Shown here piece by piece: positions 32,631-42,210 of a stretch of 59,885 nucleotides of DNA. The DNA is taken from the NCBI GenBank assembly GCA_013416795.1, contig RQSC01000520.1, positions 11,280 through 71,164 on the forward strand. Reading direction: 5' to 3'. The stretch is from Prasinococcaceae sp. CCMP 1430 (Eukaryota > Prasinodermophyta > Palmophyllophyceae > Prasinococcales > Prasinococcaceae). The notes beneath the pieces are model-generated. The model was not told where the DNA came from. It worked only from the letters and a program-made list of their open reading frames with translations, and ran no database searches. Numbering within the stretch: position 1 is the stretch's first letter; each line of letters opens with the position of its first letter. Position numbers and translations under genes: made by a program.

Positions 32631-33559
32631 CTACTTCGGCGTGCACCTCTTCTTTTTGAAAGCGCATAGCTTCTTGGCGTCACCCTTCTTGCACCTCTTC
32701 TTGGACTTGGCCTTCTTGCACAGCTTCTTCACCTGCTTCTTGCTCAGCTTCTTGGAGTTTTTGGCCTTCTTGGCCTTCTTGGAGTTCTTGGCCTTCTTGG
32801 CCTTCTTGGCCTTCTTGGCCTCCTCGACAAGTGCGGGCGGCGAGGGCGAGGGAACAGGGACGGGCGGAGGCGAAGGCGAAGGCGGAGTAGGTGAAGGCGG
32901 AGGCGGAGGAGGTGAAGGCGAAGGCGGAGGCGGGGAAGGAGGCGGAGGTGACGCTGCTGGGGCAGACACCACCGCGAATTCGGCCGATGCCCGCTGGAAA
33001 GGGATATTTCTGTACGACATCGTCACCTGCACGTGTGCACATGCACGCGAGCGTGCGCGCCGGTGACGGGCGTGTGTAAGGGATGATGCCGAGCGGTCAG
33101 AGGACGCCAAAACACTCGCGTGCGCGCACCTGAGCGCGCGAGCATGGCAGCGTCTCCCCAAGCCTGTCCCCTGCCTGACGTCCTGCACGCACGCGCGCGC
33201 ACCTTGAAGGATACCGTGCCTTCAAGCGGCGCTGTGAACGCCACCTCGTGCGCAGACTTGCGCGAAGTGACTGTCTTGCATAGATCGGTCGTCTCCTCGG
33301 TGAGCAGCAACGCCCTCGGCTGGTCGCCGCTCACCACGGCGGTGTACGCGCCGCCAGGGGCGACCTCCGAGACCTCATCGCCGTTGCCGTCGCGCAGGAC
33401 TACGGTGATTGCGCTGTTGTCGACGGGCGCACCGTGCGGGCCTCGGGCGGTGACCGGGTGGTTGCATCCGGCACGCGATGGCCACGCAGCCGCCGGGCGC
33501 GGCGCGGCCGCGGCCAGCAGCCCAAACGCGGCTGCGGCCGCGACTGCGCGTCGGCCCAT
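32631..33559 (-). CDS. Secreted reeler-like protein with Pro-Ser linker and Lys/Cys-rich tail
   Basis: Exons 33559-33203 and 33026-32631 join in phase 0 to give 250 aa. MGRRAVAAAAAFGLLAAAAPRPAAAW is a signal peptide with an AxA cleavage context. The next ~120 residues (NHPVTARGPHGAPVDNS, VAPGGAYTAVVSGDQPRALLL, FTAPLEGTVSFKVTMSYRNIPFQ) have the pattern of a reeler-like beta-sandwich; the assignment is tentative. A (PPSP)n-type linker of about 45 residues like algal cell-wall glycoproteins follows. The tail is a strongly basic repeat built from KKAKKAKNSKK units, ending with four Cys residues in a Lys-rich context. The order suggests an extracellular adhesive or polyanion-binding wall protein. 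That is inference. Confidence 0.8.
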
Positions 33560-34266
33560 CTCACCAGCTCGCCTCAGCCGCTCCGGCGACCCGGTCGGCG
33601 GGCGATGGACTGTTCCGGGCGCAAGCACGGCCGCGCGCGCGTCCGCGCGTGTGGCGCGCGAGAGAGACGACGCCGCACCCACGCAGCTCTCTCTCTCTCT
33701 CTCTTTCCCGCGCGCGCGCGCACGGGGAACGCACGCCGCCTTGCTCACAGCCACACACAGAGACAGACACGTGTCAGCCCTCTCGTGCCGAATGACCTCT
33801 CCGTCGAACCGGAGGCTATCCAAATAGACCGGCCATCAAATCGCGAACGAATCCCCAACCCAAACCGCCGGCGCCGCGAACGCGCGCGAACGCGCGCGCG
33901 CGCAATGCGCAACGGCCTAAAATCGCCCACACTTATAAACCCTAATTGCCATGTATGAACCTCAAATGCGATCGTGTCGCGTCGGTGCTCTACAGAGTAC
34001 TGACCATCCCGGTATACGTATACGTAACCGTTGGATGGCGAGTGTCGTTTGACGTGCGTTTCGCGTGCGTTTTGTCGCGAGGCGTATGAGTATGAATGCG
34101 CGGGCGCGCGCCGCGCAGGGTGGGTGGAGAGGCGCGGGGCTCACAGTGCGCGCCCGCGGCGGGGCGCGCTGCGCGGCGCGGGGCGGCTGGGGGCGGTGTC
34201 TGAGGTGGTGGGAGGGGGGAGGGTACGAGGGTTGGGGAGGCCGAGGGGGTCATGAGGGGCGAGAGG
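33560..34266. other. Upstream region of the reeler-like gene
   Basis: The region contains a (CT)n tract near 33690-33710 and TTATAAACCCTAATTG at 33934-33949. The GTATACGTATACGT palindrome-like repeat lies near 34011-34026. There is G-rich low-complexity sequence to 34250. No gene was recognised. Confidence 0.45.
33935..33946. promoter_or_regulatory. Telo-box-like element (ATAAACCCTAAT)
   Basis: This is the same TATAAACCCTAA string as at 19026. It is located about 375 bp upstream of the reeler-like start codon, in an AT-rich island of otherwise GC-rich sequence. Confidence 0.4.
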
Positions 34267-34782
34267 ATGATTGATGGCGCTGTTGGCGCTCTGAGGCAGC
34301 GTCGGAAGGCTCGACGGCTGTTTGCGGGACTTTCGACGCAAGGGGGCGGTTTCTCATTGACTGGCACGTTGAGACATGTAGGTATGCGCACCGGACGTAC
34401 CATTACACGGCCGCCAGCTCTGCCCTTGCTTCGTATCGCATCATACGCTCTCGATGATGCTCTTGCTCGGCCGTCGCGAGGCAGTTTTCTACCACGAAGT
34501 CGCCTTCCGACGTGTTCATCGAGCGTTGCGAAACGCGCGCCGCGGCGCGCGCGTTCCCCTCGCCATGCCCGAGGGGCAGGCGCCCGCCACACGCGCCGCG
34601 CGAGATCCACGCGGCGCGCGGCGGCGGTGGGACGTCGCGGCAGCGGCAGCTGGGTCGGCGCACGGCGGTGGTGCGCGCGCAGCGGTGCGCGGAGACTCAC
34701 AGGAACGAGCGATGCACGCGGGCAGCGAGCTCGGCGCGCGCGGGTGCGCGGCGGTGAAGACGTGGCGGGAATGCGAGCGTAG

Positions 34783-35035
34783 GCAGCAGCATGCCTACAC
34801 CTCGCGGCGGGCGCACCGGCGGGAGCCACCACGGGAGGCTGCGCCTCGGCGGCAGTTGCGCCTTGAGCGCGAGCACCAGGCAGAACACTCGATGCAGAAA
34901 CTCAAGCCAATTTCGCCTGTGGGTCGGGTACGTGGCGATGTGAGCTTCACTGGCGCACCCAAGACCAGTACCACTACAGCTGCCGGCGGTGCGCGACAGC
35001 GCAGCCCCCGCCGCGGCGTCGTGTGCCTGCCGTGA
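34783..35035 (+). CDS. Possible 3' exon of an unrecognised plus-strand gene
   Basis: Not recognised. An open, codon-biased exon follows GCGTAG and runs to a TGA at 35033. Its sequence includes RQLRLEREHQAEHSMQKLKPIS and DVSFTGAPKTSTTTAAGG. AT-richer sequence after the stop looks like a 3' UTR. A candidate first exon is 34267-34377 (MIDGAVGALRQRRKARRLF..., followed by GTAGGT). I could not link the two with a convincing middle exon, and the intervening sequence also has a minus-strand coding-like frame (34403-34519). Treat it as provisional. Confidence 0.35.
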
Positions 35036-35484
35036 GCCGTCAGAGGTGAATAATACAGTACAACATGTAAAGTAGGAATGACAATACGCGGGTGTGTAGT
35101 ATGGGTGTGCTTGCGTGCGCTCCGTGAATTGGTATGCATACCTGGCGCCGAGCGCCGGTAGATGGCTTTGATCAGCTCAGTGCGCCAGTGTGACACTGCG
35201 TGGGTTTGATACGGTTTGCTTGCAGCCAGTCTCAGACGCCGGGATCATTCTGCGGATGGGAACTTGTCGCCACACTCTTTCTCCAGAGCGGGGAGTACAT
35301 ATGGTGTTGGCGCAACGAAGGAGCTGGGACGGGTTTGCACGTGCGTCGCAACTCTCAGTTCGGGAGCATGACGCCCGTCGAACAGTGCAAGAGATGCGCT
35401 AGTGTTGGACACATTGCACGCTTGTCGGGAGTTTTGTAGGAGTGTTGAAGGTCGCCCTCCAGTGCTGCCCGTCGGCATCGTGTT
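35036..35484. other. Convergent intergenic region
   Basis: The sequence is comparatively AT-rich, with AATAATACAGTACAACATGTAAAG near 35050, suitable for polyadenylation. No coding region was recognised. Confidence 0.45.
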
Positions 35485-36295
35485 TCACGACTTGAAGGCC
35501 AGCGCAAAGAGCGATGGCTGCTGCTCCCCTTTCCTGTGATCGTCGCCGCTCGCGCTCGAAGTCAGAGGTGCCGTTGGCGGCGACGATGCGCTGGCTCCGC
35601 CGTCGGATGACGGGCGCGCGGCTGCCTTTGCACGCCGCTGCGAGCGCCGCTGGACGATGCGGCGCATGTGGGAGTCGACGAACTCGGCGCCAAGCTCACG
35701 ACGATCGCGTTCGATCTCCTTCATCGTGGGCAGACGCGGCGGCGAAGTCACCCAGCGCACCTGGCGTGCGCCAGCGCACTCGTGTTGCGGGTGCCCGTCG
35801 GCTGCAGTAGCGAGTGAGCGCAGCGTATGCGCGGTGTAAGCGCGATGGTGGATGCGAGATGGACATGCAGAGAGACAGCGGGGGCGGGAAGGCGGGCGGG
35901 TGAGCGTTTACCCACGAGCTTCGTCGGCACATGCAATCCGTCCGACACTCGAGAGGGTGTTGCAACTGACGCCGAGCCTTTCCAGGCGCATTCCCTGACA
36001 AGCACAAAACAGCGCGGTGATGCGCACCTGACCCAAGTGGCCCCTGCGCAAAGCTCACACGCCGGCGCCGCTTTTCCCCCACGACCTCCTGCGCGTGCCC
36101 TGTCGCATCGTCAGCCCCATCCTCGCCTGCCTCAGGGCTTCGCTGCTGTTCGGCGGCCTGTGCATGCCCGGACCCGGATTCGGGTGCACACTCGCCCTCG
36201 TCCCTGCTGCCGCCCATGCCAGCTCGTTCGACCGCGTCGGGAGGTGGACCCTCGGCAGGCGCGGCGGCCGCTTCGCGCGCTCGGCACGGTCCCAT
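35485..36295 (-). CDS. Hypothetical protein with RVxF-type (PP1-docking-like) motif
   Basis: Not assigned to a family. Exons 36295-35912 and 35760-35485 join in phase 0 to give 219 aa. The first part is acidic and disordered (EGECAPESGSGHAQAAEQQ) and ends with EKRRRRVSFAQG, a classical RVxF protein phosphatase 1 docking motif in a basic context. Exon 2 begins VRWVTSPPRLPTMKEIERDRRELG and continues with a helical basic stretch (FVDSHMRRIVQRRSQRRAKAA) and a Ser/Ala tail. The first ATG in frame is 36295; 36217 is an alternative. A 33-bp segment at 35995-36027 has GT..AG ends but is in-frame and probably not an intron. Confidence 0.55.
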
Positions 36296-36393
36296 CGCCG
36301 CGGCACCTCCTGAGGCGGGCAGGGCCCTCAGCAGAGGCGCGCCCGCCCGCACCGCGCGCCCGCACGCGCGCTGCTACGCAATTTCTTCAGACC

Positions 36394-36394
<1 letters not shown>

Positions 36395-36426
<32 letters not shown>
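36395..36426 (+). repeat. Poly-C homopolymer, 32 nt
   Basis: An uninterrupted run of C follows CTTCAGACCA. It is one of three C-runs longer than 30 in the window, all with C on the plus strand. Confidence 0.95.
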
Positions 36427-36427
<1 letters not shown>

Positions 36428-36491
36428 CGCAGCCTCCGCCCCAGAGCAGCGCGGAACAAAAAATTCGAGCGCGCAATTGCTCTGTTGCATG

Positions 36492-36509
36492 ATTAGGGTG
36501 AACCCTAAT
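36492..36509. promoter_or_regulatory. Perfect inverted repeat of the telomere-like octamer ATTAGGGT
   Basis: ATTAGGGT and ACCCTAAT are separated by GA. The position is about 200 bp upstream of the start of the minus-strand RVxF gene and 220-430 bp upstream of the plus-strand starts. Confidence 0.5.
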
Positions 36510-36727
36510 ATGGAACCCAAACCACATTCACATTCGCTGAGACCGAGCCACAGTGCGCGCGCTGCGAGCTCCCCACTCACCCCCTCTAGCCCGCGCGCCC
36601 TTTCACGCTGCCGCCGTGCACTCGTCTTCCTCTGGGCAGGGACCGCCCAGCCCCGCTTGCGGCTCGTGTGCCGCCCCTGGCGCGGCGCAGGCCGCGCTCA
36701 CCCCCCCCCCCCCGGGCGCGCGCCGGC

Positions 36728-36847
36728 ATGCGCAACGACACCGCGGCCAAGCTCGCGGCGGCAACGTTTGCGGCGGGGCTCGTGTGCGGCCTCATGCTGA
36801 GCCGCACGCTGCGGCGGTACCTCGGCAAGCTCTCGAAGGAGCTCTAG
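36728..36847 (+). CDS. 39-residue ORF with one hydrophobic segment (microprotein or uORF)
   Basis: A short complete frame, ATG to TAG, encodes MRNDTAAKLAAATFAAGLVC and then GLMLSRTLRRYLGKLSKEL. The pattern is a short polar start, about 17 hydrophobic/small residues, and a basic amphipathic tail, like small mitochondrial or plastid membrane subunits. It ends 74 bp before the ATG of the SASA-GT2 gene, so it could also act as an upstream ORF in that transcript, or be the 3' exon of a small gene. GC3 is high, consistent with coding. Function is unknown. Confidence 0.4.
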   Translation: MRNDTAAKLAAATFAAGLVCGLMLSRTLRRYLGKLSKEL

Positions 36848-36921
36848 AGAGAGAGGGTGACTACAACGGCGTGCGCGCGCGGCGCGGGGTGTGAAGCGAA
36901 AGAGCCAGCGCGCCAGCTGCC

Positions 36922-38914
36922 ATGGACATCTACGTGGTAGCAGGTCAGAGCAACGCAGCCGGGCGCGGCGGCGTGCGTCGTGACGCGCAGGGTGTCAAGG
37001 CATGGGATGGCGACGTGTCGCACCTGCCGCCGTGTGTGGCCAGCGGCAGCGCAGGCGCGGCCGTGTTCTCCTTTCGTCCAGACGAGGGGTGGGCCGCCGC
37101 TGTGGAACCGTTGCACGCGGGGCTGGAGCGCAAGGGAAAGGTGGCGGGCGTTGGCTTCGCGACTGTGATGGCGGAGCGCGTGCGGGCGCATACGGGCGCG
37201 CACGCGAGCGTGGGCGTCGTGCCATGCGCTCACGGCGAGACAGCAGTGCGCGAGTGGGAGGCAGGATCAGGGTGGTGCTACGCGGAGATGTGCGCGCGTG
37301 TGCGCGCGGCGCTCGCCGCCGCCCCACCCCACAGCGGAGTGCGTGGCCTTGTGTTCTTCCAGGGCGAAAGCGACTGTGCGGAAGAAGGGACCGCGCGTGT
37401 GTGGCCGGCAGCGGCAGCGGAAGTAGTACGCTCGTTCGCACGTGAGCTTGGGCAGCCGCGCCTAGCGGCCGTCTTCGTGCTCCCCTCGCCCCTGCCGGAT
37501 GCGCCCAATGGCCGCGCGCTGTGCAAGCACATCGAAGTGCTGCGCGTGGCTTCCGCCGAGTTCGACCTTGCGCGCTCGCTGGCCCCCGACGCGGATGCGT
37601 GTGTGATTGACGCCCAGGCGTTGCCGCTCGAGGCAGATGGCGTGCACCTCACCTCAGCAGCACAGGCGCTTCTCGGTCGGAGGATAGCAGACGCATTCGT
37701 ATGCGGGGCGGACGCGCTGCTGCCGGAGGTGTCGGTGCTCATGCCATGCCGCAACGCTATGCCTTGGCTCGCGCTAGCGGTAGGGTCGGTGCTGCTTCAG
37801 CGTAGCGTGCGGCTGGAGCTTATCGCTGTGGATGACTCGTCCGTGGACGGCTCGGGAGAATTCCTCGATGAGCTGGCAGCGCTCCTTGAGGAGGGGCGCG
37901 TGGGTGACGGGAGCGACACGGATGCCGCTGCAGCGTCGGCAGCGCAGCGCGCGGTGGAGGCCGCCATTGCGCGCGCTGAGCGTGGCGAGACGCCCGAGAC
38001 CGACTGGGACCGCACGCAATGGGAGGCATGCGACGACTGCAAAGTGCTCACCGCGCATGGACTTGCCGCGGCGTGGCGCGCACAGCGCGCAGCAGGCGTG
38101 GTGGACACGCGGCTTGTGGTGAGGCGTGTGCGAGCGTTCGGCCCAAGCGGTCAGGGTCGTGCGCTCAATGCCGCGCTGCACGCCGCGCGTGCGCCACTCG
38201 TGGGTGAGATGGAGAGCGACGATGTGCGCCCCCTCAACACGTACGCCGTGCTTTGCGAAGAGCTGCTTGAGGGCGGTAGCGAGCTGGACGGCGTTGCGTC
38301 GTGCGTAGGGCTGTGCGGCTGGGAACGCGAAGGAATGCAGCGCTACGCGCGGTGGCAAAATGGGCTGGTCACCAATGAGGAGATGGAGAGGGGGCGCTGG
38401 CTCGAGATTCCTGCGATGCGCGCGAGCGGCCTGTACCGTGCAGGGGCGCTGCGGAGCGTCCTGTGCGGGTACCGTGACCTCTGGGAGATGGACGCGGACG
38501 TGAACGATAGAGAGGAAAGGGACGCCAGGGGGAACGAATCCTCGGGGCTCAAGCGCCGCCGCGTGGTAGTTGACTGCGCTGTGCCCGAAGGCGTGGATGC
38601 ATACGCTGCCGCTGCGGCGCGCCCGCCGGAGGGCTGGTGGCCTGTCGATAGCGACTTCTGGATGCGCTGGTTCGCGGCAGGGCTGCGCATCCGCAAGGTG
38701 ACGCAAGAGCTGTACCTGTGGCGACAGTACCCGGCGCAGTCGACGCGCACGCACTCGCGCTGCTCACTGGAGCGCTTGCGTGCGTGCAAGGCGTACCACC
38801 TAATGCAACAATTACGCACGCTCCACGCGGCACAAATCGGCAACACTGGAGCAAGGTAAGGGCGATGCTCGCGGCTGCAGACAGGAACACGTCAGCCTTG
38901 CGCGCACCTCATTC

Positions 38915-38966
<52 letters not shown>

Positions 38967-39328
38967 ACGCGGGAAGCGGGGCATCCTGGAGGCCGCCCAA
39001 ATGCCCCCCCCCCGCGCCTCCTCACGGCACCCTCCTTGACCTCCCGCGTGCTAACACTGCTTCTGGTAGTGCACTTCCGCCTGTGGAGGTGTGGGGCGTT
39101 GGCACGTCGCTGGATGGCTGGGTGCAGACGCTGTCTGCGCTGGACGTGCGCGCTCGCAAAGTCGAACACAAGCCCGGTGCACCAATGCCCAAACCGCCCA
39201 AGGGGGGGCACGCGCGTGGCGAGCGCCCGGCAAGGCTATTTGCATACGGTATGCCCAAGGCGAGGGCGAAGATATTGAACACGGCCAAAGACTTCGACAC
39301 CAACTGGGACATCTTTGTGGGGAGCTGA
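36922..39328 (+). CDS. Fusion of SASA/GDSL-type carbohydrate esterase and GT2-like (B3GNTL1-type) glycosyltransferase
   Basis: Exons 36922-38855 and 39070-39328 join in phase 2 to give 730 aa. The first ~255 residues form a SASA esterase domain. They have the nucleophile in GQSNAAGRG (Ser10), the VFFQGESD oxyanion block and the catalytic Asp239/His242 pair in DGVHLT; such enzymes remove acetyl groups from sugars. From about residue 267 (EVSVLMPCRNAMPWLALAVGS, LIAVDDSSVDGS) a GT-A glycosyltransferase family 2 domain follows with GQGRALNAALHAAR and the acidic MESDDV. The C-terminus (ELYLWRQYPAQSTR, and after splicing VEVWGVGTSLDGWVQTL) matches B3GNTL1-like proteins. No signal peptide is visible, so it may be cytosolic. 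The intron contains a 51-nt poly-C tract. Confidence 0.88.
38916..38966 (+). repeat. Poly-C homopolymer, 51 nt, inside an intron
   Basis: An uninterrupted C51 lies in the single intron of the SASA-GT2 gene; a further C10 run lies at 39004-39013. On the transcript it would be a C-rich tract between donor and acceptor. Confidence 0.95.
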
Positions 39329-39504
39329 GCCGTGCGCAGGCCACCCGTGAATATGTGATACAGTGCATTTTACAACACGCGCTCGCGCCCCCTACGCGCG
39401 AGCGCGCCGATTATGCCTGCACGGCGCGGCGTCTCGCTGAACGCGCGCTCCCATGCCGCCGGGCACGCCTGGAGGCGCGTGCGTGTTGATAGCGGTGAGA
39501 GAGG

Positions 39505-40339
39505 TCAGCAGCGCTCGTGAGCCAGCGGGCGGTCGCACTGCGCGGGCAGCCAGACGCGCACCTTGATGTCCCCTTCGCCGCTCGTCCGCGCTGCGGCCTC
39601 GCCAGCGCCGCGTAGCGACGCAATCCACTCGCCAAGCGACGCCAAGCGCTGTTCGAAGCTTTCCCGCGCGAGACGCTGCTGGTTGCGAGCCACCGCTGCC
39701 TGCCGTCCGTTTGCCCCCCGAGCGCGTGTGGTCGCACAACGCGCTTTCGAGTCAGCACTTGCCCCTCGCAGAGGGCGCGCACCAGAACGCCACACCAGAA
39801 GATGCAAATGAGCGCCCAAGGCTTACCTCACTGATACCTACTCCCGTCCATCGGCTTCGCAACCCCTGCGTCGCCATCTCGAACATCCTCTCGGCAGCCA
39901 GCATGTGCAGGCGGAAGGCCTGCAGGCACAGCCGCCGCGTGTGCGCGTCGGCCGGCCGCGGACTCACCCATGAGCCCGTCGCCAGCGCCGCGCCCTCGAT
40001 GCACTGCGCAGCATGCGCCGCACCAGCTGCACCCGCCCATCCGCAGCGCAGGCACAGCGTGAGCACCTCGTATGCAAGCCACTCGCCACCACTGCCGCCG
40101 CCTCCACCACCCGCGTGCAGCGAGAGCTCTTGAAGCGCAGCGTCCAGCTCGGCGAGCGCGCGGCGGCACCCCGCGCCGCCGCTGCCGCTCACGAAGGCGT
40201 CGGGCGCGGCGCGCAAGTCCGTCGCATGGTGGCGTGCCGCTGCGGACAGACGCTTGGCGAGCGCCACCGCCTCAGCCGCAGCCGCCACCGGCTGGGCGGC
40301 CGAGGCACCCGCCTGCAGCTGTGCGGTCTCAAGCGACAT
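39505..40339 (-). CDS. Helical protein of unknown function
   Basis: Not recognised. Exons 40339-39827 and 39699-39505 join in phase 0; the intron has a GTAAGC donor, GCTGAC near 39754 and GGCAG acceptor. The product is 235 aa. It is Ala-rich and predicted mostly helical, with Cys residues in EVLTLCLRCGWAGAAGAA and ADAHTRRLCLQAFRLHMLAAERMFEM. The second exon encodes AAVARNQQRLARESFEQRLASLGEW and ends with KVRVWLPAQCDRPLAHERC. No signal peptide or membrane span is evident. Phase-consistent splicing and codon bias support a real gene; function is unknown. Confidence 0.65.
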
Positions 40340-40812
40340 CCTCGCGCCGCTCGCACGCCCGCGCGGGGAGACGAGGCGCCGCGGCGGGGGGGGCAGCGCC
40401 GCCCGGCACGCGCAGGCGCGGATGCGCAGGAAGCGCGACTGGTCCCTCGCGGCTGAGATGGGCCCGGACCGGGGCCCGCCTCGCCCACTGGGCGAGCAGC
40501 GGCCGCCTCCCCTCGGGTGCGCGCCACGCGCGCGCTGTGCGACCCCACGCGCGGCGCAGCGCTTTTCGATTTTCCCACCCGCTTTTCACGGGGGACTCAG
40601 CGGTGCCAGATTTTCAACGATACCAGGGAGAATGGAGAAAATTGCATCGTCATGCATTTTGATAGCATCATCCGAAAGCCCTCGATGTGTGGCTGCTAGG
40701 GCACGTACCGCCGCGCACCTGCTCCGCCGCCGGGCCGCCGGGCGCTGCCGGCGCGGGCACACACGCGCACCCGGACGGCAGTCGGGGCGTCGCGTGTCGC
40801 GCGGAGAGCTCC
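40340..40812. other. Divergent intergenic region
   Basis: The region lies between the helical unknown (-) and the DUF4336 gene (+). A less GC-rich stretch at 40600-40700 contains AAAATTGCATCGTCATGCATTTTGATAG-like sequence. No coding region was recognised. Confidence 0.4.
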
Positions 40813-42082
40813 ATGGCGTCCCTCGCGGCGCACGGCCGCGCGGCGCCCGCGAGCGCGGCGAGCGTGTGCGCGCGGACGCGCGGACCGCGCCTACTCGCAG
40901 TGGCTCGCCTTGCCCATCCAACCGGGCGCGCAGCGCATCACCACGCGCTCGGAGCTCGTGCGTGGACGCGTGTGGTCCTTTGAACAGACGCAGGGCGTGC
41001 TTAATGTGCTCGTCAACGTGCGCATGACGGCCGTCAAACTCAACGACGGACGTCTGCTCATCTGGTGCCCCATCGCGCCGACGAAGGAGTGCCTGCGACT
41101 CGTTGAGGAGATCGGCGAGGTGGCCTACGTGGTGCTGCCAACCACCGCGCTGGAGCACAAGGTCTTTCTCGGCCCCTTTGCGCGTGCATTTCCCAGCTGT
41201 GAGGTGTACGTCGCACCCGGGCAGTACTCGGTGCCACTTAACCTACCACTGAGCTTCCTTGGTCTGGGCTTCAAGGGCGTGGACGGCGTCCTTGGCGAGT
41301 GTGAGTTACCCTTCGCCGACGAATTCGAGGATCCCGCGGTCCTGTCGCTCTCGCTCGGCGCAGGGACCTTCACGGAGGTTGCAATGTGCCACCGCGCTAC
41401 CCGGACGCTCCTGGTGGTTGACAGCATCGTGCAGTGCCCCACGGACCCGCCGGATGTGTGTGTGGCCGACCCGCGGCCGCTGCTGGCACGCGCCAAGGCC
41501 AACGGGATGGAGGAGGACAAGGAGCCCACTCCGCAGGTGCTGCGCGAGGGCTGGGCGAAGACCGCACTCTTTGGCCTGTTCTTTCAGCCAATATCAGTGG
41601 AGTACAAACCCTCGCCGGCCGCGATTGCTGACATCGATAAGGGCTTCACGTGGACAGACGAGTGGCGCTCATCTTTCGAGCGCATAAGGAACAAGGTGTT
41701 CGTAGCGCCAATTCTGCAGCAAGTGGTACTAAACAAGCGCCCGGGCGCCGTGCTCGCTTGGGTAGACGAGGTTGCCGCCATGCGCTTCGACAAGGTGGTG
41801 CCTGCCCACCTGCAGGCGCCCATCAAGCTCAGCCCCGCGCAGTTCTCTCGCCGCTTCGACTTCGTCAGGAGGCTCCAGGCGGAGAGGCAGGCAGCCAGTG
41901 ACGGCGACGGCATCCGCTCCAAGCCCGCCTTCGGGCTGCCGGCATTGAAGCTGCCGTCGCTAAGCAGCGGTCTCGGTGGCGCCGTCGGCGCTCCGGTCAC
42001 TTTCGCCGAGGGCGACATGAAGTTTCTCGCAGATCTTGATGACATCACAGTGAAGAGTGGCTTCGTCAAACTCGAGGAGTGA
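40813..42082 (+). CDS. DUF4336 (metallo-beta-lactamase-like fold) plastid-type protein
   Basis: Frame 40910-42082 encodes the DUF4336 domain: RVWSFEQTQGVLNVLVNVRMTAVKL, LIWCPIAPTKECLRLVEEIG, VVLPTTALEHKVFLGPFARAFP, VYVAPGQYS and LLVVDSIVQ, ending with a Gly/Ser/Asp tail. DUF4336 is widespread in cyanobacteria, algae and plants, resembles metallo-hydrolases in layout, and has no proven reaction. The 5' end is unclear. ATG 40813 opens a transit-peptide-like sequence (MASLAAHGRAAPASAAS) in another frame. Removing 40864-40900 (GTGTGC to CGCAG) would join the two in phase, but 37 bp would be the shortest intron here. The other options are a sequencing indel or a different upstream exon. Confidence 0.8.
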
Positions 42083-42210
42083 GGATGGCGGGCGAGTATT
42101 GTACAGGGGCGCCGCACGTGTAATAAGGCAATGAAGTATACGAAGAGGCACGCGCGCGCGCTCGGCCGTTTTGGAATCGAAGTGGTGAGCTCTGGGACTG
42201 GTGCGTGTTT

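Larger units (their letters stand above)
36296..36727. promoter_or_regulatory. Divergent intergenic region with poly-C tract and telo-box palindrome
   Basis: The region holds a 32-nt poly-C tract (36395-36426) and a perfect inverted repeat ATTAGGGT-GA-ACCCTAAT (36492-36509). A second C run lies near 36700-36714. The region lies between the RVxF-protein gene (-) and the plus-strand ORFs from 36728. Confidence 0.5.

Noticed and set aside
35995-36027. 33-bp GT..AG segment in the RVxF gene
   Set aside because: It is too short compared with the other introns, lacks CTGAC, and reading through keeps the frame.
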